A stretch of DNA of 64,000 nucleotides from VGBO01 sp964453335 (GTDB lineage: Bacteria > Actinomycetota > Acidimicrobiia > Acidimicrobiales > CAIXPF01), in NCBI GenBank assembly GCA_964453335.1, contig CAYVOK010000002.1, forward strand, positions 62,001 through 126,000. The letters are read 5' to 3'. A model generated the notes under the pieces. That model had not been told where the DNA came from. It saw nothing but the letters and a program-made list of their open reading frames with translations, and did no database searches. This document shows, piece after piece, positions 26,656 through 35,117 of the stretch (position 1 is its first letter; the number at the start of each line of letters is the position of its first letter). The translations under genes and the position numbers were made by a program.

Positions 26656-27875
26656 GCGAGCTCGGCCCGCACCCGGTCGAGGTCGGCGCGGTCTGCGATC
26701 AACCCGCGGAGGCGCATCACGTGACGAGGGCGGTTCATCCCGAACGCCCCGACCACCCGCCCGGCGCGGACGTGGACGGTCACGAACCTGTGCTCCGCCG
26801 GGTCGCCGTCGAGCAGCACGACCTCGTCGTCGGGTCGGATGCGGCCGACGGACTGCAGCTTCCGGTCGTACTGGTCGGACCAGAAGAACGGCACCGGCGC
26901 AAAGCGCTCCGCAGGGTCCCAGGCATCCCCGGCGAGGAGTCGGCGGGCGGCGAAGGAGCCCATCGCGATCGCATGGTCCCAGTGCTCGACCCGCATCACC
27001 TCGTCGTCGAAGAGCGCGTTCGGGAACGACGCGACGTCACCCGCAGCGACGACGCCGGGCGCGGCGAGGCACGTGCCGTCGCAGCGCACCCCGTCCTCGA
27101 GCGTCAGGCCGGACGAGGCGAGCCACTCGGTCGCAGGCGTCACCCCGATCCCGGCGACGACCACGTCCGCGGCGAGCACGGTCCCGTCGTCGAGCCGCAC
27201 CCCCTGCACCGCGTGGTCGCCCTCGACCGCGGCGACCCCGACACCGAGCCGCACGCCGACGCCGTGTCCACGGTGGACCTCGGCGATCGTCGTGCCGACG
27301 AGCGCGCCGACGGAACGGACGAGCGGGGTGGGTGCCGCCTCGACCACCGTCACGTCGTGCCCGGCCTGGCGTGCGGTCGCGGCGACCTCGAGGCCGATGA
27401 ATCCGGCACCGATCACGACGACCCGGTGCGGACCACCGGCGAGGTCGGCGCGCAGCGCGTCGGCGTCGTCGACGGTGCGCAGCGCGTGCACGCCTGAGAG
27501 CGCCTCCGTGCCCGGCAGGCGTCGCACCCGGGCGCCGGTCGCGACGACGAGCCCGTCGAAGTCGAGCGACGCACCGTCCGCGAGGCGCACCGTCCGGCCG
27601 GCGACGTCGAGTGCGACGGCGGCGGTACCGACCCGCCGGTCGACGTCGAGCGCGGCGACGTCGTCGTGTGCGGTGAGGTCGAGCCGGTCGCGGTCGGCAC
27701 GGCCGGCGAGGTAGTCCTTCGAGAGCGGTGGCCGGTCGTAGGGGCCGTGGGGTTCGTCACCGACGAGCGTCAGCGAGCCGTCGAACCCTTCGGCGCGGAG
27801 CGCCCGCACGGCGTTCCACCCGGCGAGCGACGCACCGACGACGACGATCCGACCGGGACCGCGCGACGCGACCAA
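26652..27875 (-). CDS. FAD/NAD(P)H ferredoxin (rubredoxin) reductase
   Basis: 407 residues. Two Rossmann motifs are seen: IVVVGASLAGWNAVRALR for FAD and VVVIGAGFIGLEVAATAR for NAD(P)H. ATGARVRRLPG and AAGDVASFP are typical of the putidaredoxin-reductase family, which passes electrons to ferredoxin for P450 or Rieske oxygenases. The likely start is TTG at 27875, 6 bases after the ferredoxin stop and 10 after a GAGGA site. The preceding ferredoxin is the obvious partner. No P450 gene is in the window. Confidence 0.9.
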   Translation of the reverse strand: MVASRGPGRIVVVGASLAGWNAVRALRAEGFDGSLTLVGDEPHGPYDRPPLSKDYLAGRADRDRLDLTAHDDVAALDVDRRVGTAAVALDVAGRTVRLADGASLDFDGLVVATGARVRRLPGTEALSGVHALRTVDDADALRADLAGGPHRVVVIGAGFIGLEVAATARQAGHDVTVVEAAPTPLVRSVGALVGTTIAEVHRGHGVGVRLGVGVAAVEGDHAVQGVRLDDGTVLAADVVVAGIGVTPATEWLASSGLTLEDGVRCDGTCLAAPGVVAAGDVASFPNALFDDEVMRVEHWDHAIAMGSFAARRLLAGDAWDPAERFAPVPFFWSDQYDRKLQSVGRIRPDDEVVLLDGDPAEHRFVTVHVRAGRVVGAFGMNRPRHVMRLRGLIADRADLDRVRAELA

Positions 27876-27881
27876 CGCAGA

Positions 27882-28082
27882 TCAGTCCTCGACGATGCTG
27901 ATGGCCTGCTTCGGGCACCGGGCGACCGCCTCGGCGACCTTCGTGCGGTCGGTGTCGGCGGGCCGTTCCTCGAGGACGTACAGGAGGTCGTCGTCACGGA
28001 CCTCGAAGACGTCGGGCAGGATGCCCATGCACACCGCGTTCGACTCGCACAGGTCCATGTCGACCACGACACGCCAGCCCAT
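27882..28082 (-). CDS. Small [3Fe-4S]-type ferredoxin
   Basis: 66 residues. It carries electrons, probably from the adjacent reductase to an oxygenase. The cluster motif is CESNAVC with a later CP in ARCPKQAIS. In the CxxXxxC pattern the X position, Cys in [4Fe-4S] forms and often His or Gly in P450 ferredoxins, is Asn here. A GGAGGA ribosome site precedes the ATG, and a TAACGT promoter lies about 45 bases upstream. Confidence 0.9.
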   Translation of the reverse strand: MGWRVVVDMDLCESNAVCMGILPDVFEVRDDDLLYVLEERPADTDRTKVAEAVARCPKQAISIVED

Positions 28083-28125
28083 CGATCGTCCTCCGTCGTC
28101 CGTCCGCCCCCCGGCGGGCGTCCCG

Positions 28126-28164
28126 ACGTTAGTTCGCCCGAACCCGGGTGGCCGGGCCTACGAT
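28126..28164. promoter_or_regulatory. Divergent promoters for ferredoxin operon and DUF983 gene
   Basis: Minus-strand TAACGT at 28126-28131 serves the ferredoxin with a leader of about 40 bases. Plus-strand TACGAT at 28159-28164 lies 6 bases before the DUF983 GTG, predicting a leaderless mRNA. Confidence 0.45.
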
Positions 28165-28170
28165 CGCCCG

Positions 28171-28569
28171 GTGACCCCGGGCTCGCCGTCGTACCTCGCC
28201 CTCGCCGTCCGGGCGCTGACGTTGCGGTGCCCGAACTGCGGGGGACGCGGGGTGGTCGCCAACTGGTTCCGCCTCGAGGAACGCTGCCCGACGTGCGGCC
28301 TGCGGACCGACCGGGTCGCCGGCCACTGGGTGGGCGGGGTCGGCATCAACACGATCGTGAGCTTCGGTGTGCTCGCCATCGTCGTCGTCGTCGGCGCCGT
28401 CACCACCTACCCGCACGTCCCGATGGTGCCGATGATGGCCGCAGGGATCGGCACGGCGATCGGTATGCCAATCGTGTTCTGGCCGTTCTCGCAGCTCACC
28501 TGGACCGCCGTCGACCTCGGGATGCGTCCGGCCCGCCGCGAAGAACTCGATCCCCGCTACGCCCCCTGA
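28171..28569 (+). CDS. DUF983 zinc-ribbon membrane protein
   Basis: 132 residues. A zinc ribbon with CPNCGGRG and CPTCGL is followed by two membrane helices (INTIVSFGVLAIVVVVGAVT and MMAAGIGTAIGMPIVFWPF) and a basic tail. DUF983 proteins have this architecture; their function is not established, though in some bacteria they neighbour cytochrome oxidase genes. The GTG at 28171 is supported by TACGAT 6 bases upstream. It is a single gene. Confidence 0.82.
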   Translation: MTPGSPSYLALAVRALTLRCPNCGGRGVVANWFRLEERCPTCGLRTDRVAGHWVGGVGINTIVSFGVLAIVVVVGAVTTYPHVPMVPMMAAGIGTAIGMPIVFWPFSQLTWTAVDLGMRPARREELDPRYAP

Positions 28570-28581
28570 AGGGCCGACGGG

Positions 28582-28881
28582 TCAGGCGACGTGCGCCCGG
28601 ATCGCGGTTCCGGCGGCGTCGAGCCAGCCCTTCGAGCCGGCGAAGGCGACCATGCCGTCGAAGTCGGCGTCCCAGGTCGCAGCGACGCGCCCGGTGGCCG
28701 CAGCACGCACCGCGTCGATCCGGATCCACACGTGGGTGTCGTCGCCGCCGTCGGCCCAGGCACCGAGCGCGTCGAGCAGCGCGCCGGGCCCGGCGGGGAG
28801 ATCGACGACCTCGACGTGGAAGCGCTTGCAGTCCTCCGGTTCGAGGAGGGACGGGCCGGTGCGGTCGACACGGATGATCAC
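28582..28881 (-). CDS. Hypothetical protein
   Basis: 99 residues, not recognised. It starts VIIRVDRTGPSLLEPEDCKR and contains DDTHVWIRIDAVR and WDADFDGMVAFAGSKGW. It is soluble with no membrane segment. The GTG at 28881 gives a compact protein with coherent codon use; the longer frame upstream is antisense to the lipoprotein gene. It is convergent with the DUF983 gene. Confidence 0.65.
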   Translation of the reverse strand: MIIRVDRTGPSLLEPEDCKRFHVEVVDLPAGPGALLDALGAWADGGDDTHVWIRIDAVRAAATGRVAATWDADFDGMVAFAGSKGWLDAAGTAIRAHVA

Positions 28882-28962
28882 CCGCCCAGTCTCCGCCGCA
28901 CTCCCCCGGCCCGCAAGCCCGTCCCGGACCGCACGGGGTCGGCACACCGGGCGACGCGCGGC

Positions 28963-28968
28963 CAGAAT
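28963..28968 (+). promoter_or_regulatory. Predicted leaderless -10 box for the 28975 lipoprotein
   Basis: CAGAAT, 6 bases before the GTG start. The same CAGAAT spacing is seen before the CoA transferase gene at 37650. Confidence 0.35.
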
Positions 28969-28974
28969 CGTCAC

Positions 28975-29445
28975 GTGCACCGGAACCCGTCTCGGAACCT
29001 GCGGCGCCACAGCATCGTCGCAGCGTTGAGCGCTGCGATCGCCGTCGCCACGCTGGGCGCGTGCGGCGGCGACAGCGATCCGAGCGGGATCGCGGAGGAC
29101 GTCCGGCCCGTTGCGTCCACCGTGCCGAGCTGGTTCCCGGCCGAGTTCACCGCACCGACGGGGGCGGTCATCATCAACTACATCGCCCGCCCCGAGACGG
29201 GGGCGGTGCCCATCGGACGGTCCGTCACCTGGCTCGTCGACCGCCCCTACGACAAGGTCGTCGCCGAGGTCGACGCAGCGATCGCGGCCGCCGGGTGGAC
29301 GCCGACCGATCGCGTCGTCACCGCGGAGACCGGTTCCCGGCGGACGTCGGTGTACATCGAGACCGACCGGGTGAAGGTGGTGCGGACCTTCACCGACGAC
29401 ACTCTCTCCGGCGTCCGGATCTCCGTCGAACTCCCGCCGCGCTGA
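28975..29445 (+). CDS. Predicted lipoprotein of unknown function
   Basis: 156 residues. The N-terminus has arginines, a hydrophobic core (IVAALSAAIAVATLGAC) and a lipobox LGAC, predicting export and lipid anchoring. The mature part is small, with SWFPAEFTAPTGAVI, YDKVVAEVDAAIAAAGW and RTSVYIETDRVKVVR. It is not recognised as a named family. The GTG start is fixed by the signal sequence. It lies 13 bases before the adenylate-forming-like gene and may be co-transcribed with it. Confidence 0.72.
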   Translation: MHRNPSRNLRRHSIVAALSAAIAVATLGACGGDSDPSGIAEDVRPVASTVPSWFPAEFTAPTGAVIINYIARPETGAVPIGRSVTWLVDRPYDKVVAEVDAAIAAAGWTPTDRVVTAETGSRRTSVYIETDRVKVVRTFTDDTLSGVRISVELPPR

Positions 29446-29458
29446 TGCCGGTGCCGAC

Positions 29459-30877
29459 GTGACGACGGTGCCGCGCACCATCGGCGACCTCGCACGACGC
29501 GGGGACCGGCCCGCCCTCGTCGGTGGGGTCGGCGCGCCGCTCGACCACCGTGCGCTCGCCCTCACCGTCGCAGCGCTCGCCGACGGGCTCACCCGTCGGG
29601 GGGTCGGCCCGGGTTCCGTGGTCGCCGTCGCGCTCCCGTCGGGTCCGACGCAGATCGCCGCGACCCTCGCCGTGCTCGCGGCGGGGGCGACCGCCGCACC
29701 GCTGCTGCTCGACTGGTGGCCGCGTGAGCTCGAGGCCGCAGCCGACCTCGTCGGGGCGGACCTCCTGCTCGGCGACCACACCCTGCCCACGACGCTGCAC
29801 CGCGACGCGGCACTCCTCGACCCAGCTGCACCGGCACCCTTCGCTGCGTTCGGTTGCGGACCGGTGCCGTCGACGACCCCGGATCACCTGACCGCCCACC
29901 GACCCCTGCTGCCCGCCACCGCCGAACTGTGGGTGGCGAGCACCGGCGGCAACGGGGAACCCGGGGTGTTCGCCTACACCGCGGCACAGCTCGAACGGTT
30001 CTGGTTCCGACCCGATCCTGCCGTCGGTGACCGCCGGGCGGCGGTGTGGACACCCACGGCGCACGGCCCGACGCTGCGGTTCGTGCTCGGCACGATCGCC
30101 GGGGGTGGCACCGTGCACTGCACCGATCGGTGGGCTCCCCGGCGGGCGACGACCGCGCTCGCGAACGACGGTGCGGACGTGCTCTGGGCCGGGGTCGGCC
30201 AGCTCGGCCGGGTCCTCGCCGCAGGTGCGCCCGCCGACGTGACGTTGTCGACGGTGATCGCGACCGGCGGGGCGCTCGGCAGCCGTGACCGGGACCGCAT
30301 CGGCGAACGGTTCGCAGCGACGGTGCAACGCCGGTACACGGCGGCGGAGGCGGGCGGTTGGGTGAGCGTCGAGGACGTCCCCGCGGACGGGGTCGTCGGT
30401 GCGACCGTCCCCGGCCACGACCACGGCCCGCAGATCGCCGTCGACGGCCCGGGTGCTGCGGTGCGGGCCCGCGGGCGTGGGCCACGCACCCCCCACGGAT
30501 GGGCCACCGGTGATCGGGCGTCCGCCACCGGAGGTGTCGGCACCGTGCGTCCCGTCGGTCGGCTCGCCGATGCGTTCCTCGTCGACGGGACGGCGGTCCA
30601 CCCCGCCGACGTCGAGGCGGTCCTCGCCGAGGACCCGCGCCTCGCCCAGGTCGCGATCGTCCCCCGACCCGATCCGGTCCGCGGCTCGATCCCGGTGGCC
30701 GTCACCGTGCCCGCCGATCCGGAGGACCCGCCGTTCCTCGTCGACCTCGCCGAGCGACTCGCCGGGGTGCCCCTGCACGCCCGGCCCGCCGCCCAGGCGA
30801 TCGTCGACGAACTGCCGCTGACCGTCTCCGGCCAGGTGCATCGACGCCTGCTCGTGTACGAGGAGGCGTCCCGGTGA
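29459..30877 (+). CDS. Degenerate ANL-superfamily (acyl-CoA synthetase-like) protein
   Basis: 472 residues with the overall ANL fold order, but key motifs are broken. The A3 phosphate loop (normally TSGTTGxPKG) reads ASTGGNGEPG at about 160-169, without the Lys. A7 keeps TGD in GWATGDRA. A8 is recognisable as GRLADAFLVDGTAVHPADVE. A10, which should hold the catalytic Lys (PxTxxGK), reads PLTVSGQVHRR, with Gln. It is probably not a normal ligase and may bind an acyl or nucleotide ligand. Its stop overlaps the molybdopterin oxidoreductase GTG by 4 bases. Confidence 0.72.
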   Translation: MTTVPRTIGDLARRGDRPALVGGVGAPLDHRALALTVAALADGLTRRGVGPGSVVAVALPSGPTQIAATLAVLAAGATAAPLLLDWWPRELEAAADLVGADLLLGDHTLPTTLHRDAALLDPAAPAPFAAFGCGPVPSTTPDHLTAHRPLLPATAELWVASTGGNGEPGVFAYTAAQLERFWFRPDPAVGDRRAAVWTPTAHGPTLRFVLGTIAGGGTVHCTDRWAPRRATTALANDGADVLWAGVGQLGRVLAAGAPADVTLSTVIATGGALGSRDRDRIGERFAATVQRRYTAAEAGGWVSVEDVPADGVVGATVPGHDHGPQIAVDGPGAAVRARGRGPRTPHGWATGDRASATGGVGTVRPVGRLADAFLVDGTAVHPADVEAVLAEDPRLAQVAIVPRPDPVRGSIPVAVTVPADPEDPPFLVDLAERLAGVPLHARPAAQAIVDELPLTVSGQVHRRLLVYEEASR

Positions 30878-32433
30878 CCGCACGCGACGTCGAACAGGCC
30901 GCAGGCCGGGCGGGGATCGCCGGCGCTGTCGGTGCCGCCGTCGGCATCGCGACGGGGGACGTCGTCGCGATCGTGCTCGGTGCCCCCTCCCCCGTCGTCG
31001 CGGTCGCCGACGCCGCGGTCGACCGCGCCCCGGGTGCCCTGCTGCGGGCGGGGATCGACGCGTTCGCCCCGTTCACGAAACCCGTGACCGTCCTCGCCGT
31101 GGTGGCCGTGGTCGTCGGCCTGGGCGCCGCCGTCGGACGTCGGAGCGTGGCCCGTCCCCGACTGCCGTGGGCGGTGGCCGTCCCCCTCGCCGCCCTCGCC
31201 GCCCTCGCCGCGGCGTCGATCGACACGCCCGTGCGCTCAACGATCAGCGCCGTACTCGCCGCGGCCGCCGGGGCAGCGACGACCGGGGCGCTCGTACGGC
31301 GCGCCGGAACGGTGCGGGACGAGACGACCGCCCTGTCCGCCGACGGGCCGGTGGCATCGCCCCTCGACCCGCCGGGCACACGGCGCAGTTTCCTCGGTCT
31401 CGCTGCGGCGGGGACCGCGTTCGCCGTGCTCGGACCGGCGAGCCTGCGTCGCCTCCGCTCGTCGGGGCCGGCCACGCCGCCACCGGTCGCAGCACTCCCG
31501 GAGCCGGCGTACCGAGGTCCGGTCGCCGCGACGACCTTCGACGGTGCCGTCACCGGCCTGACACCGGCGATCACACCGAACGACCGCTTCTACCGGATCG
31601 ACACGTCGTTCATCATCCCCCGCGTCGACGTCGACACGTGGACGCTCGAGATCGGCGGGCTCGTCGAACGCCCGCGCCGGCTCACCTACGCCGATCTGCT
31701 CGCGATGCCCCTCGTCGAGGAGGAGGTCACCATCGCGTGCGTCTCCAACGAGGTCGGGGACCGTCTCGTCGGGAACGCCCGCTGGCTCGGTGTCCCGCTC
31801 GCCCGCCTCCTCGAGGAGGCCGGGGTGCTGCCCGAGGGCGAACAGGTGATGGGCCGCTCCGTCGACGGGTGGACGGGCGGGTTCCCGACCGCAGCAGCCC
31901 TCGACGGCCGGACCGCGCTCGTCGCCGTCGGCATGAACGGCGAGCCGCTGCCGTACGCGCACGGTTTCCCGGCGCGCCTCATCGTCCCCGGGATCTACGG
32001 CTACGTGTCCGCCACGAAGTGGCTCGCCGCGATCGACCTCGTCCCGTGGGAACGCGACGGCTTCTGGGTGCCGCGCGGGTGGTCGAAGCTCGGGCCGGTG
32101 AAGACCCAGTCCCGCATCGACGTGCCGAGAACCGGGACGCGCGTGCCGGCCGGACCCGCCGTCGTCGCCGGTGTCGCGTGGGCTCCGGTGCGGGGCGTCA
32201 CCAAGGTCGAGGTGTCCGTCGACGACGGACCGTGGCGGACCGCACGACTCGCCGGCGGTGCGGGGCCGGCGACGTGGGTGCAGTGGCTGCTCGACTGGGA
32301 GGCGACGCCGGGCGCACACCGGATCCGGGTCCGGGCGACCGACGGGGACGGGATCACCCAGACGCCCGTCGAACAGGACGTGGTGCCCGACGGCGCGACC
32401 GGCTGGCACCAGGTGCAGGTCAGCGTCGACTGA
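30874..32433 (+). CDS. Membrane-anchored molybdopterin oxidoreductase (sulfite oxidase family)
   Basis: 519 residues. Residues 1-145 contain about four hydrophobic helices. A twin-arginine-like TRRSFLGLAAAG follows at 169-180, then the oxidoreductase molybdopterin-binding domain from about 235 to 400, with the Mo-ligand Cys in EVTIACVSNEVGD (Cys 289). A C-terminal Mo-co dimerisation domain ends at VQVSVD. Such proteins place the Mo domain outside the membrane; the substrate (sulfite or other) is unknown. The internal RR motif after the helices suggests Tat or membrane insertion, an inference. moaC/moaA/moeA lie 10 kb away. The GTGA overlap couples it to the ANL-like gene. Confidence 0.85.
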   Translation: MTARDVEQAAGRAGIAGAVGAAVGIATGDVVAIVLGAPSPVVAVADAAVDRAPGALLRAGIDAFAPFTKPVTVLAVVAVVVGLGAAVGRRSVARPRLPWAVAVPLAALAALAAASIDTPVRSTISAVLAAAAGAATTGALVRRAGTVRDETTALSADGPVASPLDPPGTRRSFLGLAAAGTAFAVLGPASLRRLRSSGPATPPPVAALPEPAYRGPVAATTFDGAVTGLTPAITPNDRFYRIDTSFIIPRVDVDTWTLEIGGLVERPRRLTYADLLAMPLVEEEVTIACVSNEVGDRLVGNARWLGVPLARLLEEAGVLPEGEQVMGRSVDGWTGGFPTAAALDGRTALVAVGMNGEPLPYAHGFPARLIVPGIYGYVSATKWLAAIDLVPWERDGFWVPRGWSKLGPVKTQSRIDVPRTGTRVPAGPAVVAGVAWAPVRGVTKVEVSVDDGPWRTARLAGGAGPATWVQWLLDWEATPGAHRIRVRATDGDGITQTPVEQDVVPDGATGWHQVQVSVD

Positions 32434-33376
32434 CCGCGGCCGCCCGCGGGTCGACGGGCAGGCCGGGGACGGCCGTCGCCGCACGCACCGCCGCGCGCAC
32501 CGCCTCGGCGACAGCGCGCGCCGCGAGGTCGGCGACGAGGTCGACCGAACCCTCGGTCGTGCACGTCGCGAGGGCGAACAACAGGTCGCCGTCGGCGGAG
32601 GTGTGGGCCGGCTGCACCGACCGGGCGATGCCGGAGTGCGCCAGGTCGGCGACCCGGCACACCTCGTCCTTGCGCAGGGTCGCGTTGGTGACGACGCAGC
32701 CGATCACCGTGTTCGCCGCCGACGCCGCACCACCCCATCCGCCGAGCTCGGTGAACGGCGTGGCCGGGAACCGTGGCGCGTCCGCCGGCGCACGGTCGCC
32801 GGCGAGCACGGTGCCGTCGTCCCGGATCACGTCGCCGACCGCGTTGACCGCCATGAGGGCACCGACGACGACGGCGCCGGACCGCACGGTCGCCCACCCC
32901 TGCCCGCCCTTGGTCGACCAGTCACGCCCGGCGGTCTTGCCGACTGCGCAACCGGCACCCACGCCGACGCTGCCCATCGGCGGATCGTCCTCGGTCGCCG
33001 CGTCGCACGCGGCGCGGCCGGCGGCTGCGTCGGGTCGTGGCTGGTCCTTCGTGCGCAGGTCGAACACCACGCCGGCACCGACGATGGGTACGACCGCGGT
33101 CGGCAGTTCGAACCCTCGACCCCGTTCCTCGCACCACGTCATCACACCGTCGGCGGCGGCCAGACCGAACGCGCTCCCGCCCGTGAGGAGGACGGCGTGG
33201 CACACCGTCACCGACCCCGTCGGCGACAGCGCGGGCGTCTCCCGACTGCCCGGCGCACCCCCGCGGACCGCGCTCCCGCCGACCGTGCCGGGGGGTGGGA
33301 GGACGACCGTGCACCCGGTCGGCACCGTCGGATGCGTCCACACCCCGACCGCAACTCCGTCGACCCCGAGCGCCAC
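32420..33376 (-). CDS. P1 (S58/DmpA-NylC type) self-processing peptidase
   Basis: About 318 residues. The family includes DmpA aminopeptidase and the nylon-oligomer hydrolase NylC, which cleave themselves to expose a nucleophile. Seen are TGCTVVLPPPGTVGG, VTVCHAVLLTGGSAFGLAAADG, GKTAGRDWSTKGGQG and the likely cleavage site Asn-Thr in SAANTVIGCVVTNATL. The new N-terminal Thr would be the nucleophile; this assignment is by family pattern. The GTG at 33376 is set by TACGAT 6 bases upstream. The 3' end overlaps the convergent oxidoreductase gene by 14 bases. Confidence 0.85.
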   Translation of the reverse strand: MALGVDGVAVGVWTHPTVPTGCTVVLPPPGTVGGSAVRGGAPGSRETPALSPTGSVTVCHAVLLTGGSAFGLAAADGVMTWCEERGRGFELPTAVVPIVGAGVVFDLRTKDQPRPDAAAGRAACDAATEDDPPMGSVGVGAGCAVGKTAGRDWSTKGGQGWATVRSGAVVVGALMAVNAVGDVIRDDGTVLAGDRAPADAPRFPATPFTELGGWGGAASAANTVIGCVVTNATLRKDEVCRVADLAHSGIARSVQPAHTSADGDLLFALATCTTEGSVDLVADLAARAVAEAVRAAVRAATAVPGLPVDPRAAAVSRR

Positions 33377-33382
33377 CGGGGC

Positions 33383-33388
33383 ATCGTA
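33383..33388 (-). promoter_or_regulatory. Predicted leaderless -10 box for the S58 peptidase
   Basis: Minus-strand TACGAT, 6 bases before the GTG at 33376. The TACGAT-N6-GTG layout is the same as for the DUF983 gene and moaA. Confidence 0.45.
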
Positions 33389-33504
33389 GGTCGCCGCAGC
33401 CCGGGCCGGGGCGCGTGGCACCGGTCACCGTGGCTTGCCCCGGAGGGCCCGGAGCGGCAACGATGCGCGGTCCGCGAACGCAGCTTCTGAGGGGGGCCGA
33501 GCAG

Positions 33505-34251
33505 GTGCGATCGGTGCGGATCATCGGACCCGGGCGCGTCGGGTTGTCCTTCGCGTCCGCACTGAGTGCGTCGGGATGGCGCGTCGCGGGAATCCTCGGG
33601 CGCAACGACGACCCACGGGGCGCCGCCCACGGCGTCGACCTGGTCCTCGTCACGACCCCCGACGACGCGATCCGTCGAACCGCTGCGCTCGTCGAACCGG
33701 TTGCGTCGACCGTGCTCGCGCACACGTCGGGAACGCACACCCTCGACACCCTCGAACCACACGTGCGCCGGGCATCGCTGCACCCGCTCGCGTCGATCCC
33801 CGACCCCTCCGTCGGCGCCGACCGGCTCCGCGACCACTGCGCGTTCGCGGTCGACGGCGATCCGATCGCCGCCGAGATCGTGGCGGCGCTCGGCGGGCGG
33901 CCGTTCCACGTCGCCGACGGGCAGCGTGTCCGCTACCACGCTGCGGCGTGCGTCGCGTCGAACCATCTCGTCGCGCTGCTCGGCCAGGTGGAGCGCATCG
34001 CCGACAGCGCCGGCGTCCCGCTCGAGGCCTATCTCGATCTCGCGGCGCAGACGCTCGAGAACGTGCGCCGTCTCGGCCCGGCCGCCGCACTGACCGGCCC
34101 GGTCGCCCGCGGTGACTGGGCGACCGTCGCCCGCCACCTCGACGCCCTGCCGCTCGACGAGCAGGTCGCGTACCGGGCACTCGCCGATCAGGCGGACCGC
34201 CTCGTGACCGGCCGGGCCGAGGCCGAGGGCGACGCCAGCGAGGTCGCATGA
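33505..34251 (+). CDS. Rossmann-fold DUF2520 protein upstream of panC
   Basis: 248 residues. An N-terminal NAD(P)-binding fold starts VRIIGPGRVGLSFASALSAS, followed by LVTTPDDAI, HPLASIPDP and a helical C-terminal half (DUF2520). In actinobacteria this family sits directly before panC, and a role as a ketopantoate-type reductase has been suggested by context only; no activity can be claimed here. A GAGGGGGG stretch precedes the GTG. Its stop overlaps panC as ATGA. Confidence 0.82.
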   Translation: MRSVRIIGPGRVGLSFASALSASGWRVAGILGRNDDPRGAAHGVDLVLVTTPDDAIRRTAALVEPVASTVLAHTSGTHTLDTLEPHVRRASLHPLASIPDPSVGADRLRDHCAFAVDGDPIAAEIVAALGGRPFHVADGQRVRYHAAACVASNHLVALLGQVERIADSAGVPLEAYLDLAAQTLENVRRLGPAAALTGPVARGDWATVARHLDALPLDEQVAYRALADQADRLVTGRAEAEGDASEVA

Positions 34252-35105
34252 CCGTCCGTCTCCTGCACACGATCGCCGAGGTCCGCGCCGCGCACGACGA
34301 GGCGCGCCGTGCCGGTCGGACCGTCGGCCTGGTGCCGACCATGGGCTACCTCCATGCCGGCCACGCGAGCCTCATGGACGCCGCCCGCGCCGAGTGCGGC
34401 GCGGTGACGGCCACGATCTTCGTGAACCCCTTGCAGTTCGCCGCCAACGAGGACCTGTCGACCTACCCGCGCGACCTCGACGGCGACCTCGCCCTCGCCG
34501 AGGCGCACGGTGTCGACGTGGTGTTCGCCCCCGACGTCGCCGAGATGTACCCGTCGGGACCGGTGCTGACGACCGTGTCGGTGCGCGACCTCACGGCGAC
34601 GCTCGACGGCGCGAGCCGACCCGGTCACTTCGACGGGGTCGCGACCGTCGTCGCGAAGCTCTTCGCGATCGCCGGGACGTGTCGTGCGTACTTCGGCGAG
34701 AAGGACTACCAGCAGCTCCTCGTCGTGCACCGGATGGCCCACGACCTGTCGTTCCCCGTCACCGTCGTCGGTTGTCCGACGGTGCGCGAACCGGACGGGC
34801 TCGCGATGTCGAGCCGGAACGTGTACCTCGGACCGGAGGACCGCGCCGCGGCGCCGGTGCTGAAGCGCTGCCTCGACGCAGGTGCAGCAGCGGTCCGGGC
34901 CGGGGAGCGCTCGACGGATGAGATCGAGGCCACGATGGCGGCCGTGCTCGCCGGCGAGCCACGTGCGACCATGGACTACGTGGCCGCCGTCGACGCCCGC
35001 ACCCTCGCACGACCCGCCCGCCTGCAGGGTGAGGTCCGCCTCCTCGTGGCTGCGCGGATCGGGCCGGCGCGACTCATCGACAACCTCGGTGTCCACGCGG
35101 ACTGA
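34248..35105 (+). CDS. panC: Pantothenate synthetase (pantoate-beta-alanine ligase)
   Basis: 285 residues. It joins pantoate and beta-alanine using ATP, toward CoA. Motifs are VPTMGYLHAGHASLMDAAR (HIGH-like nucleotide site), TIFVNPLQFAANEDLSTYPR, GHFDGVATVVAKLF, FGEKDYQQL and AMSSRNVYL (KMSKS-like). It is coupled to DUF2520 by ATGA and precedes panB by 12 bases. panD is not in this stretch. Confidence 0.96.
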   Translation: MTVRLLHTIAEVRAAHDEARRAGRTVGLVPTMGYLHAGHASLMDAARAECGAVTATIFVNPLQFAANEDLSTYPRDLDGDLALAEAHGVDVVFAPDVAEMYPSGPVLTTVSVRDLTATLDGASRPGHFDGVATVVAKLFAIAGTCRAYFGEKDYQQLLVVHRMAHDLSFPVTVVGCPTVREPDGLAMSSRNVYLGPEDRAAAPVLKRCLDAGAAAVRAGERSTDEIEATMAAVLAGEPRATMDYVAAVDARTLARPARLQGEVRLLVAARIGPARLIDNLGVHAD

Positions 35106-35117
35106 GGACGGAACGAC

